Assembly: GCF_900176035.1 (NCBI RefSeq)
Contig: NZ_FWWT01000016.1
Coordinates: forward strand, 80,409 to 144,408
Origin: Desulfonispora thiosulfatigenes DSM 11270
Lineage (GTDB): Bacteria > Bacillota > Peptococcia > Peptococcales > Desulfonisporaceae
DNA length: 64,000 nucleotides
Reading direction: 5' to 3'
The notes below the pieces were generated by a model that was not told where the DNA came from, searched no databases, and saw nothing but the letters and a program-made list of their open reading frames with translations. The position numbers and the translations under genes were made by a program. How positions within the stretch are numbered: the stretch's first letter is position 1; every line of letters starts with the position of its first letter. Positions 1 through 7,394 of this stretch are shown one piece after another.

Positions 1-1344
1 AGAGATAAATTAAACAGAGACGTTTTCGAATCAGTCTGTGCATTTTTAAATAGGAATGGGGGTCACCTGTTTCTTGGTGTTGAGGATAAAGGTGGAATTA
101 CTGGTATTGACCCTGAATCGGTTGAAAAGGTTAAGAAAGATTTTGTAACCTCTATGAATAATCCTCAAAAAATCAGCCCAACTTTCTACTTATCAGTCGA
201 AGAGATTGAAATTGATGGAAAACAAATTCTTTATATCTTTATCCCAGAGAGCTCCCAAGTCCATCGCTGTAATGGAAGAATTTTTGATCGAAATGAAGAT
301 GGGGATATTGATATTACTAATAATACAAATATTGTGTCTGGATTGTATATGAGAAAACAAGGAACATATACAGAAAATAAAATATTTCCCTTTGCAGAAA
401 TTTCAGAACTAAAAAGTGAGCTTTTTATAAAAGTTAGAAAATTAGCAGCTAATCAAAAACCGAATCATCCATGGAAATCAATGGACGATTTAGAACTTTT
501 AAAAAGTGCGGGTCTATATTTAAAAGATTTGCAAAGTGGAAAAGAAGGACTTACTTTAGGCGGGATTCTTATCTTTGGTAGTGACCAATTAATTCATGCG
601 GCATTACCACACTATAGAACTGATGCAATTCTGCGTAGAGAAAATATTGACCGTTATGATGACAGGGACGATATAAGGATTAATTTAATAGATAGTTATG
701 AACGATTAATGCAGTTTGTTGCAAAACACCTTAACGATAAATTCTTTCTGGAAAATGATCAGAGGATTAGTGTTAGGGATAAGATATTCCGAGAGGTCAT
801 ATCAAATATATTAATTCACAGAGAGTTTGCAAATCCATTTCCAGCAAAACTAGTAATTGAAAAAAATCGAGTTATTACAGAAAATAGCAATAAGCCACAT
901 GGTAATGGTATCATTGATCCAGATAATTTTTCACCGTTTCCTAAAAATCCTACGATCGCAAAATTTTTCAAGGAAATAGGTTGGGTGGATGAACTTGGTT
1001 CGGGAGTTAGAAATATTTATAAGTACAATAAGATTTATTCGGGAGCGGATCCTACTTTTATGGAAGGAGATGTATTTAACACTATTATTCCTTTGACTGA
1101 GCAAGTTACCGAGCAAGTTACCGAGCAAGTTACCGAGCAAGTTGATGAATCAATTAAAAAATTATTAGATTTTTGCAAGGATCCAAAAACCAGGAGTGAA
1201 ATGCAAGTATTTATGAAAATTAATCACAGGGAACATTTTAGAACAAAAATACTTAATCCTTTGATCAAAGTTGGATTATTAAAACTAACAATACCTGATA
1301 AACCTAGGAGTCCAAAACAACAATATTACTCTGTAAATAGATAA
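1..1344 (+). CDS. AlbA_2 (Schlafen-type) ATP-binding protein, 5' end outside window
   Basis: The reading frame is open from base 1, so the ATG at 154 is internal and the gene starts upstream. The first codons read CAFLNRNGGHLFLGVED, the typical AlbA_2 core (formerly 'divergent AAA-4'), and a histidine-kinase-like ATPase segment follows (VISNILIHREF, then DELGSGVRNIYKY). The C-terminus has a TEQV tandem repeat and a winged-helix-like tail. Proteins of this type are annotated as putative transcriptional regulators or ATP-binding helicase-like proteins, often in defence or accessory loci; the actual role is unknown. A second, divergent member lies at 28011-29471. The family is clear, the function is not. 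Confidence 0.85.
   Translation, partial: RDKLNRDVFESVCAFLNRNGGHLFLGVEDKGGITGIDPESVEKVKKDFVTSMNNPQKISPTFYLSVEEIEIDGKQILYIFIPESSQVHRCNGRIFDRNEDGDIDITNNTNIVSGLYMRKQGTYTENKIFPFAEISELKSELFIKVRKLAANQKPNHPWKSMDDLELLKSAGLYLKDLQSGKEGLTLGGILIFGSDQLIHAALPHYRTDAILRRENIDRYDDRDDIRINLIDSYERLMQFVAKHLNDKFFLENDQRISVRDKIFREVISNILIHREFANPFPAKLVIEKNRVITENSNKPHGNGIIDPDNFSPFPKNPTIAKFFKEIGWVDELGSGVRNIYKYNKIYSGADPTFMEGDVFNTIIPLTEQVTEQVTEQVTEQVDESIKKLLDFCKDPKTRSEMQVFMKINHREHFRTKILNPLIKVGLLKLTIPDKPRSPKQQYYSVNR
1096..1143 (+). repeat. 4 x 12-bp in-frame tandem repeat (TEQV)
   Basis: Four consecutive copies of a 12-base unit (actgagcaagtt, then accgagcaagtt three times) encode TEQV four times between the ATPase-like part and the C-terminal helix-turn-helix-like tail. 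The nearly identical codons point to recent slippage expansion. The length keeps the frame. Confidence 0.95.
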
Positions 1345-1400
1345 TAATAGGGATATATAAGAATGGATTAATAAAGTTCAAGGAAAGGAAAGGATTAAAA

Positions 1401-2882
1401 ATGTTAAGAAACTTAATACTAGGGATGAAAGATAGTAGAAAAGGAAAACAGCAGATTATTTGTTCATTAATCATTTTTGCTATCTTATTTTTGAATGTTA
1501 ATGCTGTATATGCATTAGATATAAATTCGCCAGCTGCAGCTCTCATTGAGTTTAAAACGGGAAAAATTATATATGAAAAAGATAGTAACACCCCAAGGCC
1601 AATGGCAAGTACAACCAAGATAATGACCTATTTACTGACTCTGGAGGCAGTTAACGAGGGGAAAATTAAATTAAGTGATAACGTGAAAATAAGTAAAAAT
1701 GCAGCAAATTCTGGAGGCTCAGCTTATAATTTAAAACAGGGTGATATAGTAACAGTAAATGAACTTTTAGCCTCCATGTTAATAATTTCAGCCAGTGATT
1801 CTGCCGTTGCCTTAGCCGAATATGTAGGGGGTAGTGTGGGTGATTTTGCTGCAAAAATGAATGAAAAAGCAAAATCGCTTGGACTAACTAGTGCCTATTT
1901 TATTAATCCTCATGGCATACCTTTAAAAAATGGCAGTCAAAATCACATATCCCCTAAAGACCTAGCGCTATTAGCTAAATATACTCTGGATAAGTATGGA
2001 GATCATTTAATAAGCATTACAAGTCAAAAGTACTTTAATGGGGTTTATAGGAATTATTCTCAGAAAAACACAAATAAATTATTAGAGACCACATCTTATA
2101 CAGACGGGTTAAAAACGGGTTTTACCACTTTGGCAGGTTTTTGTTTAGTTTCAAGTGCGAAAGTTAAAGATACAGATAATAGATTTATTGCAGTTATAAT
2201 GGGTGGGAAAACAGCAAAAGAGAGAAATGATGATAGTAAAAGGCTCTTAGAATATGGCTTAAATAATTTTGAAGAGCAAATTGTCATAAAAAAAGGAGAA
2301 ATCTTAGGGTACTCACTAATTAATTCAGATGAGTATATACCCATTGAATTTATAGCTACAGATACTCTTTCCGTTTTCACGCCAAAATACATAAATTTAG
2401 TCCAAAACAAAGAGATTATATTTATAACTAATAATTTGGACAAGGATATTTTAAATCAAGGAGATATAAAGGCTGTTTTAAAACTTAATGACGGAACAGA
2501 AAGAGAAATCAGGGTGACGCCAAAGAGAGGTATTTCTGTTTTTATTGACGATGAGCCCATTACATTTGAAGGGGTTACCCCGATTGTTAAAGATAATACC
2601 ACATTGCTACCCTTAAGAAAAGTAACAGAGTCTCTGGGTGGATTTATAGAATGGGATCCATCAACTTCAACTATTACCGGGGGAAAAGATGATTACTCTT
2701 ATAAATTAACAATTGATAGCAAAGAGGCCGTGGTAAATGGAGAATCTGTAGGCTTACTTACACCTCCTCTTATAATAGAAGGATCTACAATGGTCCCTAT
2801 AAGATTTGTAGCAGAGAGCTTAGGGATGGAAGTTAAATGGGATAGCGATATACGAGCAGTAAAGATAAATAATAAAGAGTAA
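1401..2882 (+). CDS. D-alanyl-D-alanine carboxypeptidase (S11) with C-terminal stalk-type domain
   Basis: Secreted penicillin-binding D,D-carboxypeptidase that trims the terminal D-Ala of peptidoglycan stem peptides. A signal segment covers about residues 19-38. The serine motif STTK is at 70-73 (Ser70, Lys73) and the KTG triad at 238-240. The usual SxN motif appears as SAS within ISASDSAVALAEY, so its Asn seems replaced. Residues about 375-490 resemble a copper-amine-oxidase N-terminal-like domain (LLPLRKVTESLGG, then MVPIRFVAESLGM), a frequent wall-associated appendage in Clostridia. An SD-like aaggaaagg precedes the ATG by about 10 bases. It is a DacF/DacB-like enzyme; which paralog cannot be told. 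Confidence 0.9.
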   Translation: MLRNLILGMKDSRKGKQQIICSLIIFAILFLNVNAVYALDINSPAAALIEFKTGKIIYEKDSNTPRPMASTTKIMTYLLTLEAVNEGKIKLSDNVKISKNAANSGGSAYNLKQGDIVTVNELLASMLIISASDSAVALAEYVGGSVGDFAAKMNEKAKSLGLTSAYFINPHGIPLKNGSQNHISPKDLALLAKYTLDKYGDHLISITSQKYFNGVYRNYSQKNTNKLLETTSYTDGLKTGFTTLAGFCLVSSAKVKDTDNRFIAVIMGGKTAKERNDDSKRLLEYGLNNFEEQIVIKKGEILGYSLINSDEYIPIEFIATDTLSVFTPKYINLVQNKEIIFITNNLDKDILNQGDIKAVLKLNDGTEREIRVTPKRGISVFIDDEPITFEGVTPIVKDNTTLLPLRKVTESLGGFIEWDPSTSTITGGKDDYSYKLTIDSKEAVVNGESVGLLTPPLIIEGSTMVPIRFVAESLGMEVKWDSDIRAVKINNKE

Positions 2883-2926
2883 GAATGAGGGAATTATGGT
2901 AGACTTTAAAATTTTCACTAATTGAT

Positions 2927-2955
2927 TTTACACAATTTAGTTGTTATACTATAAT
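2927..2955 (+). promoter_or_regulatory. Sigma-A-type promoter of the cps operon
   Basis: TTTACA at 2927-2932, a 17-base spacer and a perfect TATAAT at 2950-2955. This predicts transcription start near 2962, about 70 bases before cpsB. A weaker overlapping candidate (TTGACA 2958, 19 bases, TAAAAT 2983) lies just downstream. Confidence 0.7.
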
Positions 2956-3034
2956 AGTTGACAAATATAGTCACAATTTCCCTAAAATAGCATTTAAAAA
3001 AGGTCGAACAACTAAGAAAAGAAGGTATTGTATA

Positions 3035-3859
3035 ATGGTTGATTTACATAGTCATATTTTACCTGAAATAGATGATGGTTCTAAAAGCATGGAAGAAACC
3101 CTAAAGATGGGTAGAATTGCAGCCTCGCAAGGTTTTAATAAAATTATTGCCACCCCTCATTATATCGAAGGCGAGTATACCATCACAAAGGACAAGCTTT
3201 TAGAAACAATTAAACGCGTTAATGCTTGCTTTCAAAAAGAGAATATCAAATTAGAAGTATTACCTGGCGCTGAAGTTTACCTTTCACCTAGTTTACCCGC
3301 AAAATTAAAAGCCGGAGAGATTTCTACTTTAAATAACAGCCCGTATATTTTAATTGAATTTCCTATGCGTGACATCCCAGTTTATACAGAAGATATTTTA
3401 TATGAAGTTAGATTGCTCGGGTATAAACCAGTAATAGCTCATCCAGAGCGTTATAGCAAGGTAATGGAAGACCCAAATTATTTAAAAAGTTTAATTGAAC
3501 AAGGAAATTATGTGCAAATTAATAGCATGAGTATCACCGGAGGGTTAGGCGAAAGGGTCAAAAAGACAGCCCAAATCTTGTTAAAACATAAAATGGTTCA
3601 CTTTATTGGAACTGATGCTCACTCACCTAGAGCAAGGTCGCCAAAGATTCAAGGCGCCATTGAACAAATGAAAAAATGGACAGATGAAAACTATCTAGAA
3701 AAAATCCTGAAAAATGGCTATAATCTTATTAGTGGTGAGGAAATAATTGTCTTAGAACCCTTGATCTACCAGAATAGGAACGCCTTTTTAGCAAAATTCA
3801 GGAGTATATTTAATATCAAAAAACGCAAAAACATCTGGACAAGTAGTAATCGAGCTTAA
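3035..3859 (+). CDS. cpsB: CpsB/YwqE-type PHP tyrosine-protein phosphatase
   Basis: Manganese-dependent phosphotyrosine phosphatase of the PHP fold that, by family knowledge, dephosphorylates the capsule tyrosine kinase CpsD. The sequence opens MVDLHSHILPEIDDGS with metal ligands His5 and His7. Further ligand motifs are ATPHYI, IAHPERY and GTDAHS in family order. At 274 aa it is slightly longer than the usual 250 because of a basic C-terminal tail (IKKRKN). It is first in an operon with a secreted protein, CpsC and CpsD, and sits behind a good promoter. Confidence 0.93.
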   Translation: MVDLHSHILPEIDDGSKSMEETLKMGRIAASQGFNKIIATPHYIEGEYTITKDKLLETIKRVNACFQKENIKLEVLPGAEVYLSPSLPAKLKAGEISTLNNSPYILIEFPMRDIPVYTEDILYEVRLLGYKPVIAHPERYSKVMEDPNYLKSLIEQGNYVQINSMSITGGLGERVKKTAQILLKHKMVHFIGTDAHSPRARSPKIQGAIEQMKKWTDENYLEKILKNGYNLISGEEIIVLEPLIYQNRNAFLAKFRSIFNIKKRKNIWTSSNRA

Positions 3860-3912
3860 ATTTGACATTAAAACAAAAAAGCAAAAGCAAAGATCAAAAA
3901 ATGAGGTGAAAT

Positions 3913-4575
3913 ATGAAAGGTTTATTTAAACGCCCTAGAACTTACATATCACTACTTTTACTAGTAGTTGTACTTGTAGCAGGAGGATTCTTTTATAATT
4001 ATTATCAAATCTATAAAAGCGTAGCTGATCCATCTAATGATAAGGCCAGCGATGTTGTAGTGGAAAATCCTTTCGACAAAATAGAGGGAACAGATGAGGG
4101 CAAGATTGATAAGGATGAAAATGGACAAATAGACGGCTCACAAAATGGAGCACAAGGATCCCAAGGTGATGCAAATAATGGAGCAAATGACGGATCAAAT
4201 AATGCACCAAGCACTAATTCTAACAAACCATCTTATGAGCAAATAGTAGGTACCTATAAAGGGAAATTTGCTAGCCTCCAAGCAAAACAAGAAGGCAAGA
4301 TAAATGGAGTAATTGCTCAAGGCAAGGCAGAGTATGTAGCAGCCAAAAATAATGGTACATCTGTCATGAAAATAGGCACTAAATATCTAAATCTAATCAA
4401 TAAAATGGAAGGTCAGGCTGATAGCGAATTCAATGCGTTAAAAGGTCAGTTTGAAAGTGAGTTAAAGAAATACTCCTATGATACAAAAATCGTAGGGGAA
4501 ATTGATAGCTATTATAGATACAAAAAACAAGCAACCAAGGCACAAATGTTTTCAAAGGCAAAAGGCAGCCTTTAA
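3913..4575 (+). CDS. Membrane-anchored protein of unknown function in cps operon
   Basis: I do not recognise the family. It is a 220-aa protein with a short basic N-terminus and a single hydrophobic helix at about residues 11-30, so it should be anchored with the bulk outside. An acidic then Asn/Gly/Ser/Gln-rich low-complexity linker (about 45-100) joins to a mixed-charge, probably helical domain (about 105-220, starting YEQIVGTYKGKF). It is preceded by atgaggtgaaat as SD and lies between the phosphatase and the chain-length protein, suggesting an accessory role in polysaccharide export or regulation. That role is inferred only from position. Confidence 0.75.
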   Translation: MKGLFKRPRTYISLLLLVVVLVAGGFFYNYYQIYKSVADPSNDKASDVVVENPFDKIEGTDEGKIDKDENGQIDGSQNGAQGSQGDANNGANDGSNNAPSTNSNKPSYEQIVGTYKGKFASLQAKQEGKINGVIAQGKAEYVAAKNNGTSVMKIGTKYLNLINKMEGQADSEFNALKGQFESELKKYSYDTKIVGEIDSYYRYKKQATKAQMFSKAKGSL

Positions 4576-4605
4576 CTAGTTTATTTACAGAAGGGAAGAA
4601 CACGG

Positions 4606-5298
4606 ATGGAGGATATGGACACAATTGACCTCAGGGAATATGCAGAAGTACTGTGGAAAAGGAAATGGCTCATTGCTATCATCACAACAGTAGCTATGGC
4701 TATAAGTGCTATCGTAAGTTTTTATGTATTAGAGCCTGTATATGAAACCTTTGCCACAATGATGGTAGGTAAGACCAAAGCACCAGAGCAAATGGTGGAG
4801 TATGATGATGTGCTCTTAAGTCAAAAGCTAGTAAAAACATACGGGGAGATAGCGAAAAGTAAAACCGTTTCTAAAGAAGTAATCGCAAACTTTGGTCTAG
4901 ACATCACACCAGAGCAAATGAAAAACAAGGTTACTGTAAGTCCGGTAGGAGATACCGAAATTATCATGATTAAAGTACAAGATACAGACCCCGAACTCGC
5001 TGCTAAACTTGCTAATAATTTGTCTTGGGTTTTTATGAAGCATGTGACGAATTTTATGAAGGTCGATAACGTGCAAGTAATAGACCAGGCAGAAGTGCCA
5101 AAAAATCCAATTAAGCCTAATAAACTACTCAATATTGCTATTGCCGGAATATTAGGACTAATGATTAGCATCGGAATTATCTTTATTTTAGAATATTTAG
5201 ATAATACATTTAAGGCACCAAGTGATGTAGAAAAGTATTTAGATTTACCCATTATCGGAGCTATTCCTATGATGGATGAAAAAACAGGATCAGCATAG
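4606..5298 (+). CDS. cpsC: Wzz/CpsC-type chain-length and kinase-activator protein
   Basis: Polysaccharide co-polymerase of the YveK/CapA family. Residues about 1-17 are cytosolic (TIDLREYAEVLWKRKW), transmembrane helix 1 is at about 18-40, the extracellular Wzz domain at 41-170, a proline-containing stretch PKNPIKPNK precedes helix 2 at about 172-195, and the cytosolic tail EYLDNTFKAPSDVEKYLDLP normally activates the partner kinase. At 230 aa it matches the Gram-positive split form, with the kinase as the separate next gene. SD gaagggaag lies before the ATG; another in-frame ATG follows three codons later. Confidence 0.92.
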   Translation: MEDMDTIDLREYAEVLWKRKWLIAIITTVAMAISAIVSFYVLEPVYETFATMMVGKTKAPEQMVEYDDVLLSQKLVKTYGEIAKSKTVSKEVIANFGLDITPEQMKNKVTVSPVGDTEIIMIKVQDTDPELAAKLANNLSWVFMKHVTNFMKVDNVQVIDQAEVPKNPIKPNKLLNIAIAGILGLMISIGIIFILEYLDNTFKAPSDVEKYLDLPIIGAIPMMDEKTGSA

Positions 5299-5318
5299 CG
5301 CGGAAATGGGGAGGCAAA

Positions 5319-6050
5319 ATGAGTTTATTAGATATCATATCACTAAAAAATCCTAAATCACCAATTGCTGAAGCATATCGAACTCTTAGAACAAATATTC
5401 AGTTTTCTGACCTTGATAAAGCTTTAAAAACAATTATTATCACCAGTTCCGTACCCGGAGAAGGAAAGACTACGAGTATTTGTAATCTTGCCGTAACGAT
5501 GGCTCAGGCAAATAGTAAAGTATTATTAATTGATTGTGACCTTAGAAAGTCGCAGCTACATAAAAGGTTTGAACTAAGTAATAGTAAAGGACTTACAAAT
5601 GTACTAGCCCAAAAAATTCCGCATCAAGATATTATTCAAAAAACTGCAATTGAAGGGTTAGATGTATTAACAGCAGGACCTAAGCCCCCAAATCCTTCTG
5701 AACTTTTAGGTTCTAATGCAATGAAGGATTTTATCGCAGAAATGTCTAAAGAATATGACAGAGTGCTAATTGATGCCCCGCCAATTGGAGTAGTAACAGA
5801 TGCTGGAATCTTAGCAAGCTTTGCAGATGGAGTTATTTTAGTAGTAGCAGCTAGACAAGTTCCTATTGAAGGAGCTCAGCGTTCTAAGGAACTTTTAGAA
5901 AGAGTACAGGCAAATATTTTAGGGGTACTACTTAATAAAATACCAAACGACAGCAGAGGATATTATTCTTACTATTATTATCACGAATATTATGAAAATG
6001 ATGATACAGAAGACAAGCCTACTCATTCTAAAAAAAGACGCAAGAAATAG
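5319..6050 (+). CDS. cpsD: CpsD/YwqD-type bacterial tyrosine kinase
   Basis: Cytosolic BY-kinase that autophosphorylates a C-terminal tyrosine cluster and works with CpsC to control polysaccharide assembly. Walker A is VPGEGKTT at 45-52, Walker A' is LLIDCDLR near 72-79, and Walker B is VLIDAPP near 150. The tail around residues 214-226 is tyrosine-rich (RGYYSYYYYHEYYEN), the usual autophosphorylation cluster, followed by a basic end. SD ggggaggc precedes the ATG. The usual opposing phosphatase is cpsB three genes upstream. Confidence 0.95.
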   Translation: MSLLDIISLKNPKSPIAEAYRTLRTNIQFSDLDKALKTIIITSSVPGEGKTTSICNLAVTMAQANSKVLLIDCDLRKSQLHKRFELSNSKGLTNVLAQKIPHQDIIQKTAIEGLDVLTAGPKPPNPSELLGSNAMKDFIAEMSKEYDRVLIDAPPIGVVTDAGILASFADGVILVVAARQVPIEGAQRSKELLERVQANILGVLLNKIPNDSRGYYSYYYYHEYYENDDTEDKPTHSKKRRKK

Positions 6051-6074
6051 TTTGGGTTATAGATATAATCACAA

Positions 6075-6113
6075 AATGAAGTATTAGAATGAAGCATTAA
6101 AATGAAGGATTAA
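6075..6113 (+). repeat. 3 x 13-bp imperfect tandem repeat
   Basis: Three consecutive 13-base units of the form aatgaag(N)attaa or attag in the cpsD-SLH gap. The rest of the gap to 6199 is AT-rich with no convincing terminator. A TATAAT-like box at 6064 has no good -35. Confidence 0.85.
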
Positions 6114-6199
6114 CATGAAATATGCTAGACCCTTAAATAAGAGGTTTAAATATTTTTATGAATGTAAGAAAACTACTTGAATTAAAAAGGAGAATGATT

Positions 6200-7309
6200 A
6201 TGGTTAAAAAGATCTTAACTTTAGCAGTTTTAGGAATATTCCTCTGCGGAACGATGGTCTCTTATGCTGCAGATGTAAGTGAAGGTGTACTAGTGGATGT
6301 TTTAGACAAAGCAAGTGATCATCCACGCAAAGACGAAATTTTAGGTGTGATTGGGGAAAGTTTAAAAACTGATGGTGGTATTGATTTTGCTAAAGCAATG
6401 ATAGATAGTACATTATCTAAGGAAGAAAAACAAAAATTAAATGATAAAGGAATTTCTGAACAAGATATTAAAAATTCTTTAGATGATTTAAAATCTTGGG
6501 CGCCTTCTGAAAGAGCAGATCTTGTTAACTATGTAAAAAACAATCAAATGGACAAAGCAAAAGACCTAATTAAAAGCAAAGGCCTTGTAGAAAGTAATAC
6601 TCCTTCTAAGCCAGGTGGAGGCGGTGCTGCAGCTAATACTGATAACAAAACAGAAGATAAACCAGCAGACAAGCCAGATGCAACTAAACCAGATACAACC
6701 AAACCAGAAGCAAATAAACCAGGAACTGTAACTCCAAATGTACCACAGGCTACTAATTTTAAAGACATCAAAGGTCACTGGGCACAAAAGAACATTGAAA
6801 AAATGGCGGCTTTAAAACTAGTTGGGGGAATGACTAATGACACCTTTGCTCCCGAGTCATCAGTAACTAGAAGTCAAATGATTGCCTTAATTGCCAGAAT
6901 TTTCGATGTAAAAGAAACAACTGGCCAAGGGGAACTACCTTTTACAGACCTTAAAAAAGGCGACTGGGACTATAATGTAGTACAGGCAGCGTACGCGGCT
7001 AAATTAGCAAGTGGTACCTCAGCTACTACCTTTGAACCAAATAAACCAGTAACTAGAGAACAAATGATGGCTATGGTTATGAATGGTTTAAAGTATAAAA
7101 ATATTAATTTAGATGTAACGAATTCAAAAGATTTAAAAGCTTACAAAGACTATAATAAGATTTCAAATTGGGCATTAGATTCAATGCAGCAAGGTGTAGA
7201 CCTAGGTTTAATCGCAGGTAAAACAAAAGAAACACTTGAGGCCAAAGGAACTGCAACAAGAGCAGAAGCTGTAACAATTTTAGAAAGAGTTTATAATTTA
7301 GTAAAATAA
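6200..7309 (+). CDS. S-layer-homology (SLH) secreted protein 1
   Basis: Secreted surface protein anchored to the wall polysaccharide by C-terminal SLH repeats. Start chosen at ATG 6200 because aaaggag (6186-6192) lies 7 bases upstream and the product then begins MVKKILTLAVLGIFLCG with cleavage after SYA; the longer start at 6158 lacks an SD and would bury the signal peptide. A helical N-terminal domain (about 25-130) is followed by a Pro/Lys/Asp/Thr-rich linker and three SLH units (starting FKDIKGHWAQKNIEKM, FTDLKKGDWDYNVVQA and YNKISNWALDSMQQG). Function of the N-terminal domain is unknown. Confidence 0.9.
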   Translation: MVKKILTLAVLGIFLCGTMVSYAADVSEGVLVDVLDKASDHPRKDEILGVIGESLKTDGGIDFAKAMIDSTLSKEEKQKLNDKGISEQDIKNSLDDLKSWAPSERADLVNYVKNNQMDKAKDLIKSKGLVESNTPSKPGGGGAAANTDNKTEDKPADKPDATKPDTTKPEANKPGTVTPNVPQATNFKDIKGHWAQKNIEKMAALKLVGGMTNDTFAPESSVTRSQMIALIARIFDVKETTGQGELPFTDLKKGDWDYNVVQAAYAAKLASGTSATTFEPNKPVTREQMMAMVMNGLKYKNINLDVTNSKDLKAYKDYNKISNWALDSMQQGVDLGLIAGKTKETLEAKGTATRAEAVTILERVYNLVK

Positions 7310-7333
7310 AAACAATAAATTAAGATGGGTTTA

Positions 7334-7366
7334 AGGCTGTACGATAAGAAAAATATTTTACAGCCT
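7334..7366 (+). other. Intercistronic stem-loop between the two SLH genes
   Basis: Perfect 8-bp inverted repeat AGGCTGTA/TACAGCCT with a 17-base AT-rich loop. No T-run follows, so an mRNA processing or stabilising hairpin is more likely than a terminator. Confidence 0.6.
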
Positions 7367-7394
7367 AAAGTTTAATAAAATGAGGAGGATGAAA

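Noticed and set aside
154-1344. ATG at 154 as the true start of the first gene
   Set aside because: The same frame is open to base 1 and encodes the conserved AlbA_2 core before this ATG, so the gene begins outside the window.
4821-5252. 143-residue minus-strand frame inside cpsC
   Set aside because: Antisense shadow without an SD; cpsC is clearly coding.
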